A stretch of 64,000 bases of DNA, taken from positions 1 through 64,000 of the forward strand of contig NZ_JABKDD010000016.1 in NCBI RefSeq assembly GCF_013623905.1, given 5' to 3'. The stretch's first letter is position 1. Every line of letters starts with the position of its first letter. A program made the position numbers and the translations under genes. Source of the DNA: Brevibacterium sediminis (lineage in GTDB: Bacteria; Actinomycetota; Actinomycetes; Actinomycetales; Brevibacteriaceae). The notes beneath the pieces were generated by a model. That model was not told the DNA's origin and searched no databases. It saw only the letters and a program-made list of their open reading frames with translations. This document shows, one piece after another, positions 44,529 through 53,194 of the stretch.

Positions 44529-45580
44529 TAAAATCTCCTAGAGTCGTGATCCTCACGTGCAGCACCAGGCCAGGAGCTATGGGCCCGGCGGTTGCAGACT
44601 GGCTCCTGCGAACCCTCACCCCCGACGCCGACGCACTCGGCGTCGAGCTTCAGCATGTGTCGTTGCGCGATCTCGACCTCCCGTTCTTCGACGAGGAGGA
44701 ACATCCTGCTGTTGGCGCCTACCGAAACCCGCACACCAAAGCGTGGAGCAAGATCGTCGACGAGGCGGATGGCTTCATCGCGGTCACGCCGGAATACAAC
44801 TACGGCATGCCCGCGACGCTCAAGAACGCCCTCGACTACCTGAGCCAAGAATGGGCATGGAAGCCCATGGGGTTCGTGAGCTACGGCAACACCTCGGCAG
44901 GCACCCGATCCGTGCAGCACGCGAAACAGGTGATAACGACACTTCGTCTCGTCCCACTCGGCTCGACCGTCGCCCTGCGCCTGAAAGACACGATCGATTC
45001 GACCGGGGTGCGCTCGGGCGCACAGCTGACCGCGTCAGCGAACAGCTTGCTGGAAGAGCTGATCAGACTAGCTCACGCACTCAAGCCCATGCGGGAGGCT
45101 GCACGGCCAGGTAACGGAGTTGGGCCGCTGCCCGGTAGCTATACACGCCCGTTGACTCCCAACGACGCACCTCATGTACTGGTTCTGCAGCGATGCTGCT
45201 GGGTCGACGAGGCGTTGAGCAACGAAACACTAGACCTCACTCCGTTCACCGAGACCCTCGACGACGTGCAGGCCTGGCTCACCGACTGGGAGACGATCGG
45301 ACTCTGGCTCCACGGTCGTCTCATCGGAATGGTTCGCGCTCGACGCGCATCGCGAACAGGGTACATCGGCAGACTCGCCGTCGTTCCCGATCTCTACGGA
45401 CGGGGAATCGGGCGCTGGCTCCTCCGGCACGCGACGGATGCTCTCGCCAGCTCCTGCGACCGGATAGAGCTCAGCACCGGATCGCGGAGCACGAAGAACA
45501 TCCATCTGTACACGAGCGAAGGATTCGTCCAGCAAACCGAGAATCCCGAAGGAGCAGTCGATCTTGTCAAGCGTTTTTGA
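44522..45580 (+). CDS. NADPH-dependent FMN reductase fused to a GNAT acetyltransferase
   Basis: A 352-residue two-domain protein. Residues 1-185 form a flavodoxin-like FMN reductase: VVILTCSTRPGAMGPAVADW at the phosphate loop and TPEYNYGMPATLKNALDYL near 85-105. Residues 205-352 form a GNAT domain, with LAVVPDLYGRGIGRWLLRHA near 285 carrying the acetyl-CoA pyrophosphate loop (RGIGRW). The ATG at 44522 is preferred over 44510 because it mirrors the MarR start and fits a leaderless transcript. Likely role: reduction and acetylation of a toxic compound, controlled by MarR. Confidence 0.82.
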   Translation: MSIKSPRVVILTCSTRPGAMGPAVADWLLRTLTPDADALGVELQHVSLRDLDLPFFDEEEHPAVGAYRNPHTKAWSKIVDEADGFIAVTPEYNYGMPATLKNALDYLSQEWAWKPMGFVSYGNTSAGTRSVQHAKQVITTLRLVPLGSTVALRLKDTIDSTGVRSGAQLTASANSLLEELIRLAHALKPMREAARPGNGVGPLPGSYTRPLTPNDAPHVLVLQRCCWVDEALSNETLDLTPFTETLDDVQAWLTDWETIGLWLHGRLIGMVRARRASRTGYIGRLAVVPDLYGRGIGRWLLRHATDALASSCDRIELSTGSRSTKNIHLYTSEGFVQQTENPEGAVDLVKRF

Positions 45581-45623
45581 AGCGAGGTCCGGTGGACTGA
45601 CATTCGGCTCCCTGCGAATGCAC

Positions 45624-46333
45624 CTACGTGTCGTCGCCCGCTTGAGGCATCGGCAGGCTTTCGAGGAATGCTCTTGCTGCGGGGGTGGAGTTGAAGCTGC
45701 TCCACGCGAGGTACTCGATACGGGTGGGGCCAGCTGTCACCGGGATCGTTCGAAGGTCGTTGCTGCCGGCGGGGAGGACAGCTGGTGAGAGCAGGGCGAT
45801 CACGAGGCCCTGCCTGACCAGGTCGACGATGAGGTCGGCGCTCATCGCTTCGAAGGCGACCTCGCGATGGACACCAGCGGCCTGGAATGCGAGGTCGGAG
45901 GGAACTAGGCCGGGTGTTCCCTCGGGAAAGTCCACGAACACTTCATCGGTCAAGTCTTCCAACCGTAGTCTGCGACGCCGAGCCAGTGAGTGTTCAGCGG
46001 CGACGACGACGATGAGCCGCTCCCTGGCAAGAACGCGCGCGTTCACGCCTTTCGGGGGTGCGCTGTCGGGCAGCCCGAGCACTGCGACGTCCATACGGCC
46101 CTCGCTGATCGCGGTGATGAACTCATCGCTACCGCCGCCTCGGAGCTTGATCCGCACCGCAGGGTGGGCGCGATGGAAAAGCTCCAGTACAGTAGGTATA
46201 TCGATGGTGGTCACCGTCGGAATCACACCGATCGTGAGACTGCCTCGAATCTGCCCGTCCGCCTCCGCCGCCTCGGAGACCGCCCGTTCAGCCGCATCGA
46301 GACTCTCTCGTGCTCGTGCCAGGAATTGTTCTC
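45624..46333 (-). pseudogene. LysR-family regulator lacking its DNA-binding domain
   Basis: The frame holds the linker helix (FLARARESLDAAERAVSEAA) and the whole effector domain (LTIGVIPTVTTIDIPTVLELF to the stop at 45624), about 235 codons. Upstream of E-Q-F a TGA at about 46334 ends the frame, and the first 60 residues with the helix-turn-helix are absent. Sequence beyond 46334 bears no similarity to LysR, so the gene was cut by an insertion or deletion here. Confidence 0.85.
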
Positions 46334-46586
46334 ATGGCCCTCGATTGACAGGATCGTGAGAAATTTTGACACGCGATGGCCAAGAAAGTGACACCTCGAA
46401 CGAGAAGCTACATTTATTGTATGACCTGGCGGAACTTGTCAGTCGAGCACCGCGCTGACCTGCGATGTGACCCATGCATGAGACGTCATGTCTCACCAAC
46501 TTGTCAAGCTCCATGCTCGTGCTTCCCAGTTCAAACATCCACGGTAGGACGCAGCTGCCCCGAAACAGACAGCGATAGTGTCATAT
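46334..46586. other. Foreign 250-bp segment next to the truncated LysR gene
   Basis: No gene is evident. TTGACA-like repeats occur at 46345 and 46367 (TTGACAGG and TTTTGACACG), followed by AAGTGACAC, a pattern seen in insertion-sequence ends. TGAGAC and GTCTCA around 46479-46495 form a palindrome, and GTCTCACCAACTTGTCA at 46490-46506 is 15/17 identical to 38414-38430. Probably the remains of a mobile element. Confidence 0.45.
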
Positions 46587-46988
46587 TCAGCGGGTTGCCT
46601 GTTCGTCGACTCCAGGTTTGGTGCTGTCTGCGATTTTGAGCCAGACCACTCCAGCGATAATCACTGCCAGCCAGATAGCTGTGGTCCACGTAAGATGCTC
46701 GTCGAAGAACAGAGGACCGAAGACGGCTGCTCCGACGGCCCCGATGCCTGTCCAGACCGCGTACCCGATGCCGACGTCCACATGCTTGAGCGCGACACTG
46801 AGGAAGAACATCGTTAGAAGGAAGAACACCACCGCAAGAGAAGACCAAATCGGGTCGGTGAAACCTCCGCTGCCGTTGACCGAGAGAGCATAGCCGATCT
46901 CGAATCCGCCGGCGACCAGTAATGCGATCCATGCGCGGCCATTCTTTGCGGGCTCAACGGTGTCGGCGGCTGGAGCCGGGGCGTTCAT
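46587..46988 (-). CDS. SMR-family efflux protein, longer subunit
   Basis: A 133-residue protein with four hydrophobic segments of the small multidrug resistance family. AWIALLVAGGFEIGYALSVN places the essential glutamate in the first helix (E30), and VDVGIGYAVWTGIGAVGAAVFG is the conserved third-helix block. Charged extensions flank the core at both ends. AAGGAGG precedes the ATG. It follows a second SMR gene by 35 bp; such pairs (EbrAB, YkkCD) work as heterodimers that export cationic drugs or guanidinium. Confidence 0.9.
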   Translation of the reverse strand: MNAPAPAADTVEPAKNGRAWIALLVAGGFEIGYALSVNGSGGFTDPIWSSLAVVFFLLTMFFLSVALKHVDVGIGYAVWTGIGAVGAAVFGPLFFDEHLTWTTAIWLAVIIAGVVWLKIADSTKPGVDEQATR

Positions 46989-47023
46989 GAGGCCTCCTTA
47001 CTGAGCTGAGAAGAGTGGGGGGG

Positions 47024-47344
47024 TCAAGCGGTTCCCGAGAAGTTGAGGCCGATGACCCCGGCGATCACGACGGTGATCCCGAGTGCCTTCTTCCACGTGA
47101 TCTTCTGAGAGAGAATGAGGGCACCGATAATGACGATTCCAACCTCGGCGAGTGAGGTCCAGAGTGAGTAACCGATGCCGACATCGAAGGTGAGCAGGGC
47201 GAGGCTGAGGAAGTAGGTTCCGATCGCGCCGCTGATGAGGGTGACGATGGTCCACCGGAGGTCGGTGAAACCGTTTGCTTTGCCGGCAGAAATCCCGACG
47301 GCGATCTCAAAGACGACGGCGATAGCAAGGTAGAACCAGCTCAT
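47024..47344 (-). CDS. SMR-family efflux protein, shorter subunit
   Basis: A 106-residue four-helix SMR protein, the standard family length. MSWFYLAIAVVFEIAVGISAGKANGF carries the glutamate E14, and FDVGIGYSLWTSLAEVGIVIIG is the partner of the conserved block. Different loop charges from the downstream SMR protein fit opposite orientation in a heterodimer. AAGGG precedes the ATG. No guanidine riboswitch is evident upstream. Confidence 0.9.
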   Translation of the reverse strand: MSWFYLAIAVVFEIAVGISAGKANGFTDLRWTIVTLISGAIGTYFLSLALLTFDVGIGYSLWTSLAEVGIVIIGALILSQKITWKKALGITVVIAGVIGLNFSGTA

Positions 47345-47433
47345 GACGATATCCCTTTCACTGTGGCAAGTGCCCTACGCCGACCAAGCCAGGATCACTG
47401 CGCGGTGGGTAGCGAGCCGGGTCCTCAGGTATC

Positions 47434-48492
47434 TCACTCGGCACCTGCGGTCGTATCTGCCCCGAATGGATGAGACGAGACGTCGATGAGGACCTTGCCG
47501 ATGGCATTGGCTTGAACAGCGTCGTGAGCGTCGGAAGTCCGGTCCAGCTCGAATCGTGTCAGAGGCAGTCCGGCTTCTTCGCCCACGGGCAATGCCCGGT
47601 CCTTGAGTGCGTTGACGATATCGTCGGCGGCGGCCCTCAGTGCTGTGTTGCCAACCGTGTACAAGAGGACGAACTGATACCGCGTGTTCGTCGCAAGATG
47701 TGGCCAGACATCGAGGTTCAACGGCTGGCCTTCGGTCGCATAGACTGCGACTGTTCCATGATTGGCCAGCACCTGAGAATCGAGTGCGGCGTTGGCACTC
47801 GGCGCAACCTCAACGATCTGGTCCACGCCGTTGGCTGCGATCTTCCGGATTTCAGCGGCGGCAGCGCCCTCTCGATAGTTGATGACGTGATCTGCTCCCG
47901 CGGCTGAGGCGAGTGCGGCCTTTCGCCGGGAACTGACAGTGGTGATCACTTCGGCTCCGGACCAACGCGCCAGTTGGATGGCAGCATGCCCGACGGCCCC
48001 TGCGCCGCCGGTCACCAGGATGGTTCGTCCTTGAAGAGTTCCCGGCCCGAGCCGTGCTGGTCCCGAGTCGGAAACGGTCAATGCCCTGTGGGCCGTCATG
48101 GCGGGCACGCCGAGAGCGGCGCCGACATCGAAGCTTGCGGTGTCTGGGAGGTGGACGACCCTTTCTTGTGGCAGGACAGTGTATTCCTGCGCGGTCCCTG
48201 TGGGGCGCTCGTGAGCGGCGAGGTGGACCCAGACGCGGTCGCCCACGGTAAGGCCCTCGACTCCGGGGCCGATGGAATCGACGATCCCGGAGCCATCCTG
48301 GTTGGGTACACGGGCTTCGCCGGGCGTCGACGTCGAGGAGGGCCCGCCTGCTCGTCCTTTCCAGTCCGTCGGATTGACTCCGGAGACGACGATCTTGACT
48401 CGGACTTCTCCGGCTCCTGGGGCGGGTACCTCGACGTCGACGTATTCGAGAACCGTTGAGTCGCCGTACCGCGTGTGGATGACTGCTTTCAT
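47434..48492 (-). CDS. NADPH:quinone reductase-like medium-chain oxidoreductase
   Basis: A 352-residue zinc-free MDR protein: GroES-like N-terminal domain (VSGVNPTDWKGRAG) and a Rossmann domain with ILVTGGAGAVGHAAIQLARWSGAEV near 160-185 for NADPH. The family reduces quinones or enones. It lies on the minus strand with the Dabb gene upstream (75 bp) and the SMR pair downstream; all may belong to a stress response. AAGGC is a weak Shine-Dalgarno before the ATG. Confidence 0.88.
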   Translation of the reverse strand: MKAVIHTRYGDSTVLEYVDVEVPAPGAGEVRVKIVVSGVNPTDWKGRAGGPSSTSTPGEARVPNQDGSGIVDSIGPGVEGLTVGDRVWVHLAAHERPTGTAQEYTVLPQERVVHLPDTASFDVGAALGVPAMTAHRALTVSDSGPARLGPGTLQGRTILVTGGAGAVGHAAIQLARWSGAEVITTVSSRRKAALASAAGADHVINYREGAAAAEIRKIAANGVDQIVEVAPSANAALDSQVLANHGTVAVYATEGQPLNLDVWPHLATNTRYQFVLLYTVGNTALRAAADDIVNALKDRALPVGEEAGLPLTRFELDRTSDAHDAVQANAIGKVLIDVSSHPFGADTTAGAE

Positions 48493-48567
48493 ATGGGCCT
48501 TCGCCTTCTGCGCATACGTGATCGCTGGTCGGATAGAGGGTGCGTGAGGTCTGATGACAAGTCCTGA

Positions 48568-48966
48568 CTAAGCGTTTGCCTGGCACGGATCGCGCGGTGG
48601 CGCGACCACGTCCACCAGTTCTGGGAATTCTCGCAATCGACGTTCGTGCAGTCCTGCGATCGCGTCGCCGATCGTCGGGTCGGTGTCGTCGGTGATGTCG
48701 AACATTGTGAAGTCGTCGAGCAGGGGCCAGCCGAGTCTGTCCGTCTCCAAATGGGCCGGATGGGTGATGAACTGCCAGTAGGCGTCGAGGTCGTTGAGTA
48801 TGAAATTCGCTCCCCAGGCGCGGTCCTCACCGTGGGCCCGTCCAACGTGCGCGGAGACCACAGCCGGCACCGCGACAGCCTGTCTTCTCAGGCTGTTGAG
48901 AAGGTTGTCGAGCTGTTCGTCTGAAACTCCCGACTTGATATTGAAACGGATGACGTGATGGATCAC
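48568..48966 (-). CDS. Dabb-family stress-responsive barrel protein
   Basis: A 132-residue dimeric alpha-beta barrel protein. VIHHVIRFNIKSGVSDEQLDNL opens like other Dabb proteins, and YWQFITHPAHLE is the typical second-helix block. The GTG at 48966 has AGGAG before it and lies at the family start; an ATG 27 codons upstream is less likely. It is divergent from the TetR gene at 49103 and so may be under its control together with the oxidoreductase. Confidence 0.8.
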   Translation of the reverse strand: MIHHVIRFNIKSGVSDEQLDNLLNSLRRQAVAVPAVVSAHVGRAHGEDRAWGANFILNDLDAYWQFITHPAHLETDRLGWPLLDDFTMFDITDDTDPTIGDAIAGLHERRLREFPELVDVVAPPRDPCQANA

Positions 48967-49050
48967 GGGAACTCCTAGTAAACGGAAGGCTGTCCAGTGC
49001 AACTGGGCCAGTGGCCGTGAGGGGAAGGCACGGTCTGCGTGGCTCAATTC

Positions 49051-49082
49051 TGGTACTGAGTACCAGTTGGTACTGGGTACAT
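49051..49082. promoter_or_regulatory. Two adjacent TetR operator copies
   Basis: TGGTACTGAGTACCA at 49051-49065 is a perfect 7-1-7 palindrome; TGGTACTGGGTACAT at 49068-49082 repeats it with a few changes, two bases later. They lie between the divergent Dabb and TetR genes. Confidence 0.75.
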
Positions 49083-49102
49083 AATAAGACTAACCTGATC
49101 TC

Positions 49103-49687
49103 ATGACAACACCGTCCTCTCTGCGTGCCCGCTCTCAGTCGCGGATACGGCAGGCCATCATTGACGCTGCGTATGACCTCTTCGCTGAATGCGATTTTGA
49201 TGCCGTTAGCGTTTCCGAGATTGCTGAGCGTGCCGCGGTGGGGCGGACGACGTTCTTCCGGTATTTCGGCGATAAGCAGGAAGTGCTCTTCGCCGACGAA
49301 GGGCAAGTAGCAGAACTGCTCGTTGCGGAGGCGTCAAGGGTCGGTACATCACCGACATCGACTCCATTTCATCGGGCGCGTTGCGCCTTACGAGCGGTTT
49401 CTGTCCACCTGGTCGCTGGCGGGGAGCGGTTTGCACTGCGGTCTCGCCTCGTGGCTGAGAATCAGTCTCTCAGGGACCGCGAAGAGCGGAAACTGCTGTG
49501 GTTGAGCGGAGTTCTCGCTGAAGCCTTGAAAGAGTGTGGCGCCACGACGCAAGAGGCGAGGTTGTCGACGGAGATCGCCTTCGGAGTCTTTCGGGCCGCA
49601 AGATACCATGGTTCCATCGACAGTATTGATCTCGTCCGGCGCGTCGATGACTCGTTCGAGCAGACCATTCGCATGTTTGATCCATAG
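49103..49687 (+). CDS. TetR-family transcriptional regulator
   Basis: A 194-residue regulator with its HTH at residues 16-63 (IIDAAYDLFAECDFDAVSVSEIAERAAVGRTTFFRYFGDKQEVLF). No Shine-Dalgarno lies before the ATG; the tandem operators end 21 bases upstream, where the promoter must be. It most likely represses itself and the divergent Dabb/oxidoreductase genes. The 200 bp after its stop contain nothing I recognise before the IS element. Confidence 0.87.
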   Translation: MTTPSSLRARSQSRIRQAIIDAAYDLFAECDFDAVSVSEIAERAAVGRTTFFRYFGDKQEVLFADEGQVAELLVAEASRVGTSPTSTPFHRARCALRAVSVHLVAGGERFALRSRLVAENQSLRDREERKLLWLSGVLAEALKECGATTQEARLSTEIAFGVFRAARYHGSIDSIDLVRRVDDSFEQTIRMFDP

Positions 49688-49891
49688 AGGGTGCTGTGGC
49701 TGGCAGGGTATGCCTGTCTGCGGGCTTGGCCGGTATCAGCGACTTCTTCTTGGCTTTGGTGGCGACTGCTCGCAACTAGCCTGGAAATTTCACGTGATCG
49801 CTCGGTTGGGCGGTGTATGGCAGTGCCTCTCTGACGGGAGATGCTTGGCTTGTTGAAGTCAAGTCGGCCGAGTCTGCTGAGTGCCCCACCA

Positions 49892-51614
49892 CTTAGCCTT
49901 GATCCACCGATCTGCTTGCAGGCAAGGGGTGCGGCTGGATTCGAGCGCGAGCATGACGTGCGGGCAGGAGGTAGCGTCTCGGTCTCTCACCGGTCTCTTC
50001 CACAAATGTTTCCCAAGGTCTCCTCCAGACCCTGCGGCGTTGTGCTCGAGCAGGAGCGGATCGGTCAGGACAATACCGTCGTCGGTGGACTCAGAACCGC
50101 TTGCCAGAGTCGTGCGAAGTCCGTCGCCCACGGCCACTTCGTGGGCAGGTGCAGGATCAGCTTCCTGGCACGGTGAGCAATCCGGGCCGGGATGCTGATG
50201 ATCCGTGTTCGCAGTGTCTGGGCGCGTACTTTGCTCATCCGTCCGCCGATGAGTCCGGCAGCGGCCCGCAGCAGGTTGTGAGTGATCGCTGTGATCGTCA
50301 CCCAGGCGGCGTTGGCGTTGAACACCCCGGAGGGCATATGCGCCAGGGCACCGTTCTTCAGCTCCGCATTGATCTGCTCGATGATCGCGTGCTTGCGGTG
50401 CATGTGATCAGCAGCGACAGTGTCGAAACGATCCCGGTCGACGGTGGTGAAGAACGCGTGATAGCGGAACAAGTCGGATAACGGATTCTGCCCGGCAGCG
50501 CGTTTGGTCTCGTTGAGCTCCGGGATACGGCGGACGACCAAGCGGCCAGTGGTGTGCAGGGACTTCTTCTTCGAGGTGAACGCGGTGAACGGAACCTCGG
50601 CGACTTCAGCCTTACTGACCCAGGCTCCGGAGTCCTCGTCGTAGATCGCTTCGGGATACTCGATGCCAGTCCATGCGTCATCGCTGATTGTTCCGATCGC
50701 TGCTTTGACCCGCTTGTCCATGCGCACGGTGATCGACACATGAGCCCCGGCATCATGGGCGGCTTTGGTCACGGTCGATGAGTAGTACGCCGAGTCAGCG
50801 CGAACGAGCACCGCAGCACCAGGGTTGATGCGTTTGGTGGTGGCCAGAGCGTCGGAGACGAACTTATCAGCACCACGTGCTGAGAAGGTCGAGCCTTTGC
50901 GCAGGCGCTGGCCCACGATGAGCTGGTTGGAGCTGCTGGTTGACGCGGTAGCCAATAGCGTGTTGAGGCCGCGACTGCCCTGGTAGCCGAACCCAGCTCC
51001 CTGCTTCGACGCAGAGTGAATGTCGATGACGGTGTCGTCGACATCGACGAAGACTGTCGATGATTGCGCGTTCTCCTGACTGGCGGGCAGCAGAGGCGTG
51101 TGTTCATTGAGATTGGTCAGGAAGCGGGAGGAGATGGCGTCGAGTTGTTTCACGTGGCCGAAGGCGAACGAGCGGAGGAACGAGCCCAAAGTCGAAGGGG
51201 CATAGACGCGGTCGAAGGGGTGTTTCATGCCGCCGTGGCGGAGAATGTTCATGTCATCGATCGAGTCGGCCCCGGCAGCCATTCCCGCAACCAGTGTGGC
51301 CAGCTTCGCTGCCGGATTCGCGCCCTTATCGGCCCCGGTGGTGGTCACGGTCAGACGGTTTTCGGCGAGGTCTGGCAAGCCGGCGTTCTGGGCCAGGGCC
51401 ATGATCGGGACGAGCCCGGTGGCAGCGGTGAGATTCGTGTCGTCGAAAGAGTGGGACACAGTCGTGGGGGAGTGATTGAATAGCACTTGAGAGGTGCCCC
51501 TTTCTGAGCGGGATATGGAGACTTAGAACATCATTATTTTCCCAGCTCAGGAGGGGTATTTCTATTTCACGCGGGGCCCGGTCTGGCTACTCGCATCGGT
51601 GGATCAAGGCTAAG
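49892..51614 (-). mobile_element. IS1380-family insertion sequence, complete
   Basis: CTTAGCCTTGATCCACCGAT at 49892-49911 is repeated as an exact reverse complement at 51595-51614, defining a 1723-bp element with 20-bp terminal inverted repeats around one transposase gene. The flanks read ACCA on the left and ACCT on the right, so a short target duplication is possible but not exact. The element sits between a TetR gene and a stretch without a recognisable gene. Confidence 0.85.
50065..51486 (-). CDS. IS1380-family transposase
   Basis: A 473-residue DDE transposase. STVFVDVDDTVIDIHSASKQGAGFGYQG, near residue 143, holds the first acidic motif, VLVRADSAYYSSTVTKAAHDAGAH near 238 the second, and the ENAELKNG-like INAELKNGALAHMPSG near 400 the glutamate motif. 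Length is usual for the family and the frame is intact, so the element may be active. GTG start with a purine-rich stretch (AAAGGGG) upstream. Confidence 0.92.
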   Translation of the reverse strand: MLFNHSPTTVSHSFDDTNLTAATGLVPIMALAQNAGLPDLAENRLTVTTTGADKGANPAAKLATLVAGMAAGADSIDDMNILRHGGMKHPFDRVYAPSTLGSFLRSFAFGHVKQLDAISSRFLTNLNEHTPLLPASQENAQSSTVFVDVDDTVIDIHSASKQGAGFGYQGSRGLNTLLATASTSSSNQLIVGQRLRKGSTFSARGADKFVSDALATTKRINPGAAVLVRADSAYYSSTVTKAAHDAGAHVSITVRMDKRVKAAIGTISDDAWTGIEYPEAIYDEDSGAWVSKAEVAEVPFTAFTSKKKSLHTTGRLVVRRIPELNETKRAAGQNPLSDLFRYHAFFTTVDRDRFDTVAADHMHRKHAIIEQINAELKNGALAHMPSGVFNANAAWVTITAITHNLLRAAAGLIGGRMSKVRAQTLRTRIISIPARIAHRARKLILHLPTKWPWATDFARLWQAVLSPPTTVLS

Positions 51615-51982
51615 ACCTGGAGCGAACCCCAGGGCGCTTCACCGCTATCTGCGAGTGCTGGGGCGTCTCGTACACGCCCATAAGGTCGTCGAGTGGTCGT
51701 GGAAGAGAATCGCTAGGAATCGCCGAGCCTTGTTCTGGTCGATGACGCTCATTCGCGACGAGCGGGGCCTCGCCCCCGCCTCCACCGCCTAGCTGTACGA
51801 AACTGGGCTGCGGCTCCGTGCGCCGCCCTCGTTTGAACATATCAGGGCTAAGAAGACCACCAACGGAACGATTAAGCGCCCCCTCAACGTGTGGGAGAGC
51901 GGGCATTCCGCCTCAACGGTCAAGAGCTCCAGCGGGGCCGTGGTCCTGGGCCGTTCGGCCTAGGAAGGGCCGCGGGTAGTGC
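51615..51982. other. Intergenic stretch right of the IS element
   Basis: No gene is supported. Short open frames exist on both strands without starts or known motifs. The stretch may be an old remnant joined to the IS, or the 3' region of a lost gene. Confidence 0.4.
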
Positions 51983-53161
51983 TCAGGGTTCGAGCAGGCG
52001 CTTGAGGTCTTTTGCGAATTCTGACGGCTCTGAGCTTGCGCCGAGGTGGTTACCTGGCATGTCGACTAGGGGCAGTCCTAGACGTTCAGCGAGCATTTGG
52101 GTTGCCCGCCGCGCGAGTTGATGATGGCTCAGTGAGCCTGCACACAGCGTAATCGCAACACGTCGGATGGCCTCAATATCGGGTACGTAAAAGACTGATG
52201 GACCGGCCATCTGCCCTAGAAAGTAGCGATTCTTTTCGAGTTCCTCGGCAGGTAGCTCGGGCATCGACATATGGGCGGGAGGTGTCTGATCTGGTCCCGT
52301 ATGGTGGGCAGCGCCACTGAGATCAAAGAACTCCTGCACTGCCCGCTGGGGATCAGCCTCCGCGGCTTCAAACACCGCTGCAGCTCTGTCCGCTAGCTTC
52401 GAATCAGCCACGAGGGACACGAGCGGCGGCTCATGCAACACGGCCCGGCCAACCATTTCAGAATACTGCTTGGCCAGTTCCAACAGCGTCACGGCGCCGC
52501 CACTGGTTCCGACGAATAGGGCGGGCCCTCCGGTGAGCCGGTCAACAAGCGCAGCAAGATCCTCGGCAAGTACCTCGGGCGTGGGTGCAGCCATCCCCAG
52601 GACTGCACGACTGGCACCGACACCACGCGGGTCATGGGTGACGACGGTATAACGGTCGGAAAGCTCATGCGCTAGCGGTGCGAAACCAGCCCGCCCCGCC
52701 GGCGCACCGACCAGAAACAACAGAGGCCCCTCCCCCTGGACGTCGAACGCAATCGTGCAATCTGTTCGCTCGAGAAGGTTCACCGAACCGGTGATTCGAT
52801 CGCTGAAATCCATGATCTTCCGCGTAATTACATCGAGCGCTCGGTCGAGCTCCTCACGCCTATCCTGGACGCGACGGCGATGGGCTGTCAGTAACTCCAC
52901 TCGAAGTCCGGCCAGATCAGCCACCTTGTTGTCTGCGCCCGTGAACTGCGCGATATCAGCCAGAGGCATCCCCGTCTCACGGAGATGAACCAGCATGCGG
53001 ATCAACTCGACGTCGGCCGTCGTGTACTGACGGTGTCCCGCACTGTCGCGTCGTGGAGACGGTATGACCCTCTGGCGCTCGAAGTATCGTATCGTGTCCG
53101 GTTCCAGACCGATCCGTGCCGAGACTTCGGCAATCCCAAACAGCTCATCTCGTTCACTCAT
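51983..53161 (-). CDS. MerR-type regulator fused to an alpha/beta-hydrolase
   Basis: A 392-residue fusion. Residues 5-75 are a MerR winged helix (FGIAEVSARIGLEPDTIRYFERQRVIPSPRRDSAGHRQYTTADVELI), residues 76-120 a dimerisation helix, and residues 135-392 an alpha/beta-hydrolase. The nucleophile elbow is GTSGG with S220, and GNHLGASSEP places a histidine at H372. The hydrolase may sense or destroy the inducer. A perfect palindrome lies just upstream of the ATG. No target gene is adjacent, so autoregulation is the only visible link. Confidence 0.85.
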   Translation of the reverse strand: MSERDELFGIAEVSARIGLEPDTIRYFERQRVIPSPRRDSAGHRQYTTADVELIRMLVHLRETGMPLADIAQFTGADNKVADLAGLRVELLTAHRRRVQDRREELDRALDVITRKIMDFSDRITGSVNLLERTDCTIAFDVQGEGPLLFLVGAPAGRAGFAPLAHELSDRYTVVTHDPRGVGASRAVLGMAAPTPEVLAEDLAALVDRLTGGPALFVGTSGGAVTLLELAKQYSEMVGRAVLHEPPLVSLVADSKLADRAAAVFEAAEADPQRAVQEFFDLSGAAHHTGPDQTPPAHMSMPELPAEELEKNRYFLGQMAGPSVFYVPDIEAIRRVAITLCAGSLSHHQLARRATQMLAERLGLPLVDMPGNHLGASSEPSEFAKDLKRLLEP

Positions 53162-53176
53162 GCCTCAAGCTTCACC

Positions 53177-53194
53177 CCTGAACCGAGGTTCAGG
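53177..53194. promoter_or_regulatory. Palindrome upstream of the MerR-hydrolase gene
   Basis: CCTGAACC-GA-GGTTCAGG is a perfect inverted repeat 15 bp before the start codon. Its size is typical of MerR operators, and it probably serves autoregulation. Confidence 0.65.

Noticed and set aside
46332-46538. 68-codon minus-strand frame beside the truncated LysR gene
   Set aside because: No start signal and no family; it covers the palindrome and TTGACA-like repeats of a probable mobile-element remnant.
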